The notes beneath the pieces were generated by a model. That model made no database searches. It had not been told where the DNA came from and was given only the letters and a program-made list of their open reading frames with translations. A stretch of 64,000 nt of DNA from Micromonospora costi (lineage in GTDB: Bacteria > Actinomycetota > Actinomycetes > Mycobacteriales > Micromonosporaceae): NCBI RefSeq assembly GCF_003626655.1, contig NZ_RBAN01000012.1:30326-94325 (forward strand), in the 5' to 3' direction. Shown here in pieces: positions 17,300 to 25,634 of the stretch. Numbering within the stretch: position 1 is the first letter of the stretch; each line of letters opens with the position of its first letter. Both the position numbers and the translations under genes were made by a program.

Positions 17300-18877
17300 A
17301 TGCCTGTTGCAATTCCCCGTCCCCAGCTGATGCCGGCGCCGAGGCGGCGGCTGATGCTCGCACTGCTGGCTGCCGCCACCGTTGCGGTCGGAGCGACCGC
17401 GACCCCGGCGGCCTCGGCCGCTCCGCCCGCGCCTCTGGGCCCGACCGTCATCCGCACCGACCAGCCGCCGACGGGGTACTCGGTCACCTTCCGGTACCGG
17501 GCACCCGAGGACGTCCAGCAGGTCCACATCTACGGCGACTGGTTCTACTCGCGGCCCGAGAACATCCCGTGCCAGGACTGCGGCGACGCCCGGCCGCCCG
17601 CCCAGTGGCAGCCCGGCGACGTCGCGGCGACGCCGTGGCACATCCAGGCCATGCAGAAGGGCTCCGACGGTGTGTGGACGTTCACCACACCGCTGCCCGC
17701 GGGCACCTTCCGCTACGCGTTCACCCACGACTGCACCAACGAGCTCGCCACCGGCTGCACTCTGCACGACGATCCGGCGAACCCCTGGCAGATCCAGCCG
17801 CAGTACCCGGGCGCCCCCGGCGCGGTCCGCAGCACGATCTACGTACCGACCAGCAACAAGTTCCCGACGTACGACACCGGCTACCAGGCGCCGGTCGCCA
17901 AGCTCGGCACGCTCGAGTCCCGGCGGTACCCCTCGCCGCTGTCGACCAACCCGCCGGGCGTGCACGACATCGTCGTCTACCTGCCGCACGGCTACGACCC
18001 CGACCGGGCCAAGCCGTACCCGACCCTGTACCTGAGCCACGGCAGCGGTGACCACTCGACCGCCTGGACCATGCAGGGCGTGGCGCACCTCATCCTGGAG
18101 AACGCGATCAGGGATCGGGCCGTGGAGCCCATGGTGATCGTGTCCACGGACTTCAACGGCCTGCCGGGCGGCAACGAGGGCTACGTCAACGAGCTGCGGA
18201 ACAACATCTTCCCGTTCGTCGAACAGAACTACCACGTCTCGACCCGGCCGGAGGACCGCGCCTTCGGCGGCTTCTCCGCCGGTGGCAGCCGGGCGTACAC
18301 CATCATGTACAACCACACCGATCTGTTCGGCTACCACGCCGCCTGGAGCGCGGGCGGACCGAACGCCACCCAGGCGCAGATCGACCGCATGAAGGCGGTC
18401 GCCGGCGGCATCATGATCGGCACCGGGCTCCAGGACCGCCTGGGCAACATCGCCGAGAACTCGCAACGCAACGCCGCCGCTCTGCGTGCGTCCGGCGTCG
18501 ACCTCGACGAGTACAACGTGCCCGGCGTGCACACCTGGCACGTCTGGCGTCCGCTGCTGAACCACTACCTGCGTGCCCTGGCGTTCCGCGCCACCACCAC
18601 CGGTCTCGGCGTGGAGACCGCGCCGGCGGGCACCTCGCACAACAGCAAGGTCATCGCGACCGCGACGGTAGGCTCGGTCAGCACCAGCATGTCCGCTCCG
18701 TCCGGCACGGTTGACTTCTACGCCGGCGACACGCACCTCGGGTCCGCCCCGTTGCACGACGGGGTCGCCCGGCTGAAGACGACCGTCCACGGCGAACTCG
18801 TCGGCCCGGTCGTCGCCCACTACCGTGGCGACAATCTGTTCAACGGTTCGCAGAGCCCGGCTGTCGACGCCCAGTGA
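17300..18877 (+). CDS. Exported esterase with N-terminal CBM48-like and C-terminal Ig-like domains
   Basis: 525 residues from ATG 17300 (GAGGGAGCAGG upstream). Signal peptide with RRRLMLALLAAATVAVG and a probable AxA cleavage near ASAAPP. Residues about 45-190 form an E-set/CBM48-like domain (VTFRYRAPEDVQQVHIYGDW ... WTFTTPLPAGTFRYAF). The esterase D/Fes-type catalytic domain follows with LPHGYDP, nucleophile serine in GGFSAGGSRAYT and histidine in VPGVHTWHVW. The last about 90 residues resemble a bacterial Ig-like repeat (SAPSGTVDFYAGDTHLGSAPL). It probably deacylates an extracellular polysaccharide or ester; the substrate is unknown. It converges with the subtilase gene. Confidence 0.85.
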   Translation: MPVAIPRPQLMPAPRRRLMLALLAAATVAVGATATPAASAAPPAPLGPTVIRTDQPPTGYSVTFRYRAPEDVQQVHIYGDWFYSRPENIPCQDCGDARPPAQWQPGDVAATPWHIQAMQKGSDGVWTFTTPLPAGTFRYAFTHDCTNELATGCTLHDDPANPWQIQPQYPGAPGAVRSTIYVPTSNKFPTYDTGYQAPVAKLGTLESRRYPSPLSTNPPGVHDIVVYLPHGYDPDRAKPYPTLYLSHGSGDHSTAWTMQGVAHLILENAIRDRAVEPMVIVSTDFNGLPGGNEGYVNELRNNIFPFVEQNYHVSTRPEDRAFGGFSAGGSRAYTIMYNHTDLFGYHAAWSAGGPNATQAQIDRMKAVAGGIMIGTGLQDRLGNIAENSQRNAAALRASGVDLDEYNVPGVHTWHVWRPLLNHYLRALAFRATTTGLGVETAPAGTSHNSKVIATATVGSVSTSMSAPSGTVDFYAGDTHLGSAPLHDGVARLKTTVHGELVGPVVAHYRGDNLFNGSQSPAVDAQ

Positions 18878-18914
18878 GACCTGAGTCGACGCCGCCTCGC
18901 TAGGTGCGGAGGCG

Positions 18915-18957
18915 CCGGCCGCCCACTCCCGGTGACACTCCGGGAGCGGGCGGCCGG
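18915..18957 (+). terminator. Strong inverted repeat after the esterase gene
   Basis: CCGGCCGCCC and CTCCCGG pair with CCGGGAG and GGGCGGCCGG, interrupted by one A/C mismatch, around a 7-nt loop. Located 38 bp after the esterase stop, without a U tract. Confidence 0.7.
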
Positions 18958-19120
18958 GGCGGCTCCACCTCGACAGTTGTCGCTGGTGAAGTCAGGCTCG
19001 CTCGTTCGTAGCGGTCAAGACGAGCTGGAAGAACAGGTTCGCGGCTTCGACCTCGAACGGGTAGTACCCGACCTGACATCACGTGCGCGAGTACGGGCTG
19101 GCCGCAAGCTCGGTAATCGT

Positions 19121-19164
19121 GGTCAGAGCCTCCCCGGCAATCCTTCTCCGAGGAGGCTCTGACC
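19121..19164 (-). terminator. Terminator of the subtilase gene
   Basis: A perfect 13-bp stem GGTCAGAGCCTCC / GGAGGCTCTGACC with an 18-nt loop, 27 bp beyond the subtilase stop codon in its direction of transcription. The 160 bp between it and the esterase terminator hold no recognisable gene. Confidence 0.7.
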
Positions 19165-19190
19165 GCTGCTGGCTTACCGGTTCGGCTATC

Positions 19191-22100
19191 TCACAGGCGC
19201 GGGTCCTGCTGGACCTTCAGGGCGTTGAGGATCGGGTCGCGCTCGCCGATCTCGCTGCGGAGCTCGACCTTCAGATCGCCATCGGCGTGCTCGGCGGTCA
19301 CCGTGTTCATGTCCGCGGTCAGCGCACCCGCCTTCGCCTGCACGTCGTGGTCGTGGAGGACGGCCTTGCCGTCGACCAGGACGTCGAACGTCCGCATGCC
19401 GGCCTTGACCTTCTCGATCTCCGCGAAGTCGAGGCCGATCTGGTACGTCCCGGCGGGCGCGTTCTTGAACACGTAGGTGAACGTCTTGCCGGTCCGCTGG
19501 GTGCGGAACAGCGCGTCGTCCTCGGTGCCGGCGATGTCGGCCGTGGTGGCACGTGCCGTGCCGCCGACGTAGCCCCACGGGCCGGAGCCGAACTCCTGGT
19601 CGGGCGACCAGACGAAGCCGTCGGCACCGACGTGCCCGGACCCGCCGACGTCGACGCCCTGCCAGTAGGCCGAGGTCGCCAGGCGGACGGGCGTGTACTG
19701 GGTCTCGCCCTTGCCGGCGTTCGACGCCACGAGCAGGTCCCCGACGAGCACGCCGGGCTCGACGTCGGCGTTGTCGGCGGTCGCCGTGACCGTGGTGGAC
19801 TCGCCGACCGCGAGCGTGACCGTGCCGGTCGCGGCCGCGCCCGTGAGGGTCAGCCACGGAAGGTCGGCGGCCTCGTGCCCGCCGCTGGTGCGTTTCTGCT
19901 CGCTGAGCCGCACCTCGAGCGGGGCGGAGCCGGTGTTGGTCACGGTCACGTCGGCCGTCGCCTTCTGGTCCGGGCCGAGGAACCAGTCGAGGTCACCTCC
20001 GGTGACGGTCGCGACGCCCGTGGTCAGCGCCGTGTCGAGCACCTCGGCCTGGTCCTTCCTGGCGATGGTCACCGGGCGGCTGGCCGTGACGTAGTTCGGC
20101 GCCCAGACCTCCACGGTGTTCTCGCCGACCAGCGCCTGGGCCTTCCACCGGCCCTTCGCGTCGGCCGTGATGACCCGGTCACCGCTCGGCCCCCTGAGCG
20201 TGACGATCGCGCCCGCGATCGGCTTGCTGTCGTTCGCGTCGGTGACCGTGCCCTCGATCGTGCCCGCGGCCGGGAGGGTGTACTCGAGCCCCAGGCCGGC
20301 CGTGAGGACGGGCTGGTTGAAGGAGTACTGGCTCGCGGGGTTGCGCGTCAGGCTCTCCACGCCGACGGTCGCCGACGATCCGCGGGTGACGGGGTTGTCG
20401 CCGCCAATGCCGTCGCCGTACCCGATCTGGATGCGGCCGTCCGCGATCAGGGTGACCGAGAAGCTCACCCGGGCCGCACTGTCGCTGTAGAAGGTGGCGT
20501 TGCGCCACTCGATGACCTCAGCGGCCAGGCCGTCCACCTCGGTGGTGCCGAAGTAGATGCCCGCCTGGTCGTCGACGACCAGGTCGTCCCAGAACGGATA
20601 GATCGCGTCGAACTCGTACGGCGACGGCAGCGCCGTGTTGTTCCCCACGGCGCTGGCCTGGTCGAAGATCAGCTGGCCGTTCGTCGTCACGCACACGCCG
20701 TCCCAGGCCGTGTCGTAGAACGGGAACAGGAAGCTGGAGTCGAACCACAGCACGCCGCAGACGTCGTCGCCGTGCCACCCGGACTCCTCCGCGCCCTGGC
20801 GGTAGAGCCCGTCGGTCACCTTCATCGAGTACGAGCGACCGGCGGGGGCCACCGGCACGGGGCCCGGCTCCGGCTGCTCGGGCTGGGGCTCCGGCTCCGC
20901 CTTGTCGCCGCGCGGGTCGCGCGTCACCCGCAGCGCGGCGATGGTCGGAGCCCGTAGGCCCCTCGAACCCCGCAGCTCCACGGTCAACGGACCGCCCTCG
21001 TGCGTCACGACGGCGGTGCGCCAGTCGGCGGCGTTCGGCCCCACGGCCGCGGCCGCGTCGTACGCGTACTCCGTCAGCTCGTCGTCGACGAGGACGTCGA
21101 ACACCCGCTTGCCCCGGTCCACCTGCGCGATCTCCGCGAACCCAAGGTCGACGGCGTAGGTGCCCTTCGGCGCGTCGGGGAACGTGTAGACCAGGTCCTT
21201 GCCCGGCGTGGTGCGCTGGGACTGGAACAGGGCGTCGTCCTCGGTGCCCCCGATCGCGGAGCCCGTGGAGACCGTCTTGTCCTTCCCGGCGTAGCCCCAC
21301 GCCCCGTCACGGGCCGCCTGGTCGCCCGACCACGTGAAGCCGGAGGCGTCGGTGAACGAGGACCCGCCGGCGTTGACGCCGACCTGGTACGTCGTGGTCG
21401 TGAGCGTCACTGGGACGTACGTCTTGGACTGGCGTCCGGAGTCGGACCGCACCACGATGTTCGCGCCGAGGACCCCTGGCTTGGCGTCCTTCGAGGAGAT
21501 CGAGACCTTGACCGTGGTCGACTCGCCCGGGGCAAGGGTGCCGCCGTTCGAGGAGAGCGACAGCCAGGGCAGGTCGGTGAGCAGGTCGTCCTCGACGTCG
21601 ACGAGCACGATGTCGTCGGCGATCTGGTCCGCCGCCCACAGCGCCCCGGTCGAGTCGGTCTCGAGGCCGCCGCCCTGGCCCGCCTTCTGGCCGGGGAACC
21701 ACCACGCGTTGACCAGCGAGCAGTCGTCGGGGTCGACCTGCAGCAGGCGGGTGGGCCTGTTCGAGGTGAGGTCGGTGTACCAGATGGTGTCGGACGCCTG
21801 GTTGTAGGCCAGGCCCATCACCTCGGGCAGCGGCGGGGCGCAGAAGGACAGCAGCGCACCCGCGTTGTCGTGCGACGTCCCGGCGACGGTCCCGATCATG
21901 CCGTTCGCCCGGCCGCCGACGTAGAACACGTCCTCCGTCGGGTTGTAGGCGAGCCCGGTCAGCTGCAGCGTGGACCAGTCACCCTTGATCTGCCGGGTCT
22001 CCTTTCCGGTCTTCCGGTCGAAGCAGTGGATGTAGCTGGCCGGGCTGTCCTCCATCTGGCACATGTCACCGGTCTTGGTGTCGAGCGCCATGTCGAACGC

Positions 22101-25100
22101 CCGGTACGTGGGGTTCCACGACGCGTCGAAGACCTTGCCGGTCGGCTTGCCCGTCACCGTGTAGGCGGTGTTGGTCCGCGCGTTGTAGTCGTGGACCCAG
22201 ACGTCACCGTCGTACCCGATGCCGCTGGGCTCCTTCTCGGCGATCGTGCCGGGGATGGCGATCCGGGTGATGACGTCACCGCCGGAGGTCGTGCCGACCT
22301 TGCCGGCCGCCTCTGCTTCCGCGGCGCTCGCCGTCGCAGCCTTGCCGTCGACGTTCGACGGCTTCATGCCGCTCGCACCGGTCTTCCACGCGGTGAGGTC
22401 GATCGTGCTGTCCGCACCCGTCCCGGTGCGCGTGGTGGCGCCGACGGCGTCGAGCTCGGGGTGACGCGCGGCCTCGCCCAGGTTGTACGTGAGTGGGGCG
22501 GAACCGTTGTTGGTCAGCGTCAGCGTGCCCAGACCGTTCTGGTCGGTACCCAACACCGCGTCGAGGCCGTCGGCCTTCAGACCGGCGACACCCGTGGTCA
22601 GGCGCGCGTCGACCGTGGCGTTCGCATAGAGCTTGTCGAGGGAGAAGGGGTATGCCGCGGTCGTGTAGTTCGGCGCGTCGACCGTCATGGTGTAGTCGCC
22701 GACCGGAAGCTGGCGGTGCACGACGCCCGTCCCGTTGGTCGTGACGGTCTCGACGAGCCCGTTCTTGGTCGCGAAGGAGACCTTGGCTCCGGCCACCGGC
22801 AGCCCGTCGTTCTTGTCGACGACGGTCGCGTCGAGGTAGCCCCAGTCGGGGAGGTCGTAGGTGACGATCATCCCGTCGTGGAGCACCGGGGCGTTGTCGG
22901 AGAACCGGATGCCGTCCACGCCGGCCCAGCCCTGGATGCCGGTTGTGGTCTTGGCGCCGCCGGTCACCGGGTCGTCGGTGCCGATGCCGTCGCCGTACCC
23001 GAAGATCACCTTGCCCGAGCGGGTGAGCGTGGCCGAGAAGTTGACTGGCTCCGTGTACTCGGACCGGATCGGGTAGGCCCAGATCTTGGCGTTGCGGAAC
23101 TCGACGACGAAGGCGTCCTCGCCGTCGACCTTGGTGGCCGCCGTGAAGACTCCTCCGCCGGGGGCGAACTCGACGGGGGTCTGCACCCAGAACGGGAAGA
23201 CGCCCGCGCCGCCGCTGCCGGGACCGGTGGAGGTGTCCGGGGAGATCACCCCGCGCAGGCTGATGCCGAGCGAGTCGTGGCTCCCGTTGTAGAGCGCGAT
23301 CGGGAACGGCAGCTTCACCGTCGCCCACACGCCGCTCGGGAACGCGACCGGGTCGGTGCCGCGCAGGTACTCGCCTTCGGAGACGGCGCAGCTGTAGCCG
23401 CCCTCGTCGACGACGAGCCCGACCGGGATCTCCGGCGACTCGTTCTGCGCGCCGACGGTCAGCGGGATGGTCGTGGGCGAGAAGCAGGCGTTGGGCTTGA
23501 CGTTCAGCGTGTACCCGCCCTCGGGGACAGCGCTGATCGTGAACGCGCCGTTGGCGTCCGTGCGTACGGGCTTCAGCGGCGTGTCCTTGACGGCGACGTC
23601 GGCGTTCGGGACGGGCTGCTTCTTGTCGTCGACGACCCTGCCGCTGATGTCGTGCCTCGCGGCAGCCGTGAGCGGCAGCGTGACGGAGGTGTCCCGACCG
23701 AGGGAGATCGTGGCGTTGGCGGTCGCGGTCAGGTAGCCGAAGACCTTGGTGCTGAGCTGGTAGTCGCCGACCGGGAGGTTCGTCGTGAACCGGCCGTCCT
23801 CGTCGGTCCCGATCGACCGGCTGAACGGTCCGCTGATCGTCACCTCGGCGGCGGGGACCGGGGCGCCGTTGGCGGTGACGACACCGGTGAGGGTGCCGCC
23901 CTCCCGGGGCGCGAGCTCGAGCAGGCGGACGAGGTCGAGCCGGCCTTCGCCGTACTTGTTGTTGACGTCGGCGGTGCCGCCGCACTCGGTGTCGTCGACG
24001 TCGACGGCCGACTCGGCGAGCAGCCGGCGGGTCTCCTCGACCTGCCCGATGAGGGTCGGGTCGTAGCTCCACAGCGCCGCGACGGCGCCGGCGACGTGGG
24101 GAGCCGCCATCGACGTGCCGGACATCTCGGTGTAGCTGTTGTTCGGGTAGGACGACCGGACGGCGACGCCCGGAGCGGAGATCTCCGGCTTGATCCGGCC
24201 ACCTTCACCCTCGCCCTTGCGGGAGAACGACGCGAGCGTGCCGCTGGAGTCGTACGCGCCGACGGAGTAGGCGCTCTCGGCGGAGCCGGGCGAGGAGACG
24301 GTGTCGCAGGCCGCGTACGGGGTGGTGTTGCCGGATGACCAGACGCTGAAGATGCCCGCGGCGCTCCAGGCCTCGTCGATGGCCCGGAAGAAGTCGTTGA
24401 AGTTGTGCTCGGCGTCCTGGCCCCACGAGTTGTTGATGACGTGGGGGCGCTTGGACGGGTCGGGGTTGTTCCCGTGGACGTCGGTCGGGGCGAGCAGCCA
24501 CCAGCCGGACTCGAGCAGCGACTCAGGGCCGTTCGACGCGCAGCAGCCGTCCGTCGCGATCCACTGCGCGTCCGGGGCGACGCCGACGTGGTTGGTGCCG
24601 TCGTCGCCGACCATGGTGCCCATGGTGTGCGTGCCGTGGCCGTTGTCGTCGCACGGCACGCCCGTGCACGTGCCCCGGGTGGCCATCCAGTTGTAGTTGT
24701 GGTCGAACGTGCCGTCGGGCTTCGTGCCGCGGTACTGGTTCACCAGGGCGGGGTGGTCGAACTGGACGCCCGAGTCGAGGTTGGACACGGTGATGCCCGC
24801 ACCGGTGGCGCCCATCGCCCACGCCTGCGGGGCGTGGATGGCGTCCAGACCCCACGAGACGGTGCCTGCCTCGGCGGCGGCCTTCGGCGCGGCGGGGCGG
24901 GCAGCCTGGTCAGCTGGAATCTTCTCGTCCACGGGCTCGACCAGCGCGACCTGCGGCGTCGCGTGAACCTCGGCGACCTGCCCGATCGAGGCCACGTTGA
25001 GGGCGAGGTTCTCGGTGCCCCCCTTGACGAGCACCGTGTTGGCGATCGGGTAGGAGGTGTACTTGACGCCTGCCCGGTCGAGTTCGGTGGAGACGGATGC

Positions 25101-25376
25101 CAGGGAGTCCTTCGCCGCTGCGGTCAGTGCGTCGTAGACGAACTGACCGCGAGCGGTCCAGTCGGCGATCTTCTTCGCCGGCGCGAGGTCGGCCTTGGTG
25201 CCGAACGTGATCCAGAAATCGGAGACCGGCTCCGTGCGGAAGCGGTCCTTCAGGTTCGACGCGATCTTCTTGGCGGCCGCGCCGGGATCCGGCTCGGCGG
25301 CGGACGCGGGTGGTGCCTGGATCATGCTCAGGCCGACCGCTACGGCCAGCGAAGCCGCGAGGGCTTTGAGTCTCAT
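19191..25376 (-). CDS. Giant exported subtilisin-like (S8) protease with repeated accessory domains
   Basis: 2061 residues. A Sec signal peptide ends near PPASAAEP; an I9-like propeptide region follows to about 170. The S8 domain (about 172-480) shows the triad Asp201 (SNLDSGVQFDH), His247 (NGHGTHTMG) and Ser422 (SGTSMAAPHVAG). Downstream are carboxypeptidase-regulatory/SpaA-like beta domains (TLTGVVTANGAPVPAAEVTI, DISGRVVDDKKQPVPNADV, TIEGTVTDANDSKPIAGAIV), a propeller-like segment (GLAYNPTEDVFYVGG), two BACON-like segments (LPWLSL, LPWLTL) each followed by a malectin-like domain with TEDDALF, and a Pro/Glu-rich linker near 1500. There is no sorting signal, so it is probably secreted. AAGGA precedes the ATG. 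A LuxR-type regulator lies directly upstream. Confidence 0.93.
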   Translation of the reverse strand: MRLKALAASLAVAVGLSMIQAPPASAAEPDPGAAAKKIASNLKDRFRTEPVSDFWITFGTKADLAPAKKIADWTARGQFVYDALTAAAKDSLASVSTELDRAGVKYTSYPIANTVLVKGGTENLALNVASIGQVAEVHATPQVALVEPVDEKIPADQAARPAAPKAAAEAGTVSWGLDAIHAPQAWAMGATGAGITVSNLDSGVQFDHPALVNQYRGTKPDGTFDHNYNWMATRGTCTGVPCDDNGHGTHTMGTMVGDDGTNHVGVAPDAQWIATDGCCASNGPESLLESGWWLLAPTDVHGNNPDPSKRPHVINNSWGQDAEHNFNDFFRAIDEAWSAAGIFSVWSSGNTTPYAACDTVSSPGSAESAYSVGAYDSSGTLASFSRKGEGEGGRIKPEISAPGVAVRSSYPNNSYTEMSGTSMAAPHVAGAVAALWSYDPTLIGQVEETRRLLAESAVDVDDTECGGTADVNNKYGEGRLDLVRLLELAPREGGTLTGVVTANGAPVPAAEVTISGPFSRSIGTDEDGRFTTNLPVGDYQLSTKVFGYLTATANATISLGRDTSVTLPLTAAARHDISGRVVDDKKQPVPNADVAVKDTPLKPVRTDANGAFTISAVPEGGYTLNVKPNACFSPTTIPLTVGAQNESPEIPVGLVVDEGGYSCAVSEGEYLRGTDPVAFPSGVWATVKLPFPIALYNGSHDSLGISLRGVISPDTSTGPGSGGAGVFPFWVQTPVEFAPGGGVFTAATKVDGEDAFVVEFRNAKIWAYPIRSEYTEPVNFSATLTRSGKVIFGYGDGIGTDDPVTGGAKTTTGIQGWAGVDGIRFSDNAPVLHDGMIVTYDLPDWGYLDATVVDKNDGLPVAGAKVSFATKNGLVETVTTNGTGVVHRQLPVGDYTMTVDAPNYTTAAYPFSLDKLYANATVDARLTTGVAGLKADGLDAVLGTDQNGLGTLTLTNNGSAPLTYNLGEAARHPELDAVGATTRTGTGADSTIDLTAWKTGASGMKPSNVDGKAATASAAEAEAAGKVGTTSGGDVITRIAIPGTIAEKEPSGIGYDGDVWVHDYNARTNTAYTVTGKPTGKVFDASWNPTYRAFDMALDTKTGDMCQMEDSPASYIHCFDRKTGKETRQIKGDWSTLQLTGLAYNPTEDVFYVGGRANGMIGTVAGTSHDNAGALLSFCAPPLPEVMGLAYNQASDTIWYTDLTSNRPTRLLQVDPDDCSLVNAWWFPGQKAGQGGGLETDSTGALWAADQIADDIVLVDVEDDLLTDLPWLSLSSNGGTLAPGESTTVKVSISSKDAKPGVLGANIVVRSDSGRQSKTYVPVTLTTTTYQVGVNAGGSSFTDASGFTWSGDQAARDGAWGYAGKDKTVSTGSAIGGTEDDALFQSQRTTPGKDLVYTFPDAPKGTYAVDLGFAEIAQVDRGKRVFDVLVDDELTEYAYDAAAAVGPNAADWRTAVVTHEGGPLTVELRGSRGLRAPTIAALRVTRDPRGDKAEPEPQPEQPEPGPVPVAPAGRSYSMKVTDGLYRQGAEESGWHGDDVCGVLWFDSSFLFPFYDTAWDGVCVTTNGQLIFDQASAVGNNTALPSPYEFDAIYPFWDDLVVDDQAGIYFGTTEVDGLAAEVIEWRNATFYSDSAARVSFSVTLIADGRIQIGYGDGIGGDNPVTRGSSATVGVESLTRNPASQYSFNQPVLTAGLGLEYTLPAAGTIEGTVTDANDSKPIAGAIVTLRGPSGDRVITADAKGRWKAQALVGENTVEVWAPNYVTASRPVTIARKDQAEVLDTALTTGVATVTGGDLDWFLGPDQKATADVTVTNTGSAPLEVRLSEQKRTSGGHEAADLPWLTLTGAAATGTVTLAVGESTTVTATADNADVEPGVLVGDLLVASNAGKGETQYTPVRLATSAYWQGVDVGGSGHVGADGFVWSPDQEFGSGPWGYVGGTARATTADIAGTEDDALFRTQRTGKTFTYVFKNAPAGTYQIGLDFAEIEKVKAGMRTFDVLVDGKAVLHDHDVQAKAGALTADMNTVTAEHADGDLKVELRSEIGERDPILNALKVQQDPRL

Positions 25377-25634
25377 GTGGGGTCCTTCGGCCTACAGGGG
25401 CTGGTAGGGGTCGTGGCTCGTGTGGTCGTCGGCACCGCTGGCACCGTCGGCGTCGCGGACGTCGCGGGCGCTGACGTGCGGCTCGCGGGACAGCTCGGGT
25501 GGTGGCTGGTGCTCGCTGGTGGAGTCGTCACGCGCGACGGGTCGCTCAGGCATGCATTGGCCCAGGGCTATGGATCATGGGAGTCATGCTCGGGCGGACG
25601 AGCGACCTTCGCTATCCAGCGGATACGTCAATTT

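Noticed and set aside
21000..24338. 1112-residue plus-strand open frame, antisense to the subtilase
   Set aside because: Strong GC bias removes stops on the opposite strand; the frame has Arg/Gly/Val-rich, domain-free sequence, and the minus strand carries a clear protease with its triad.
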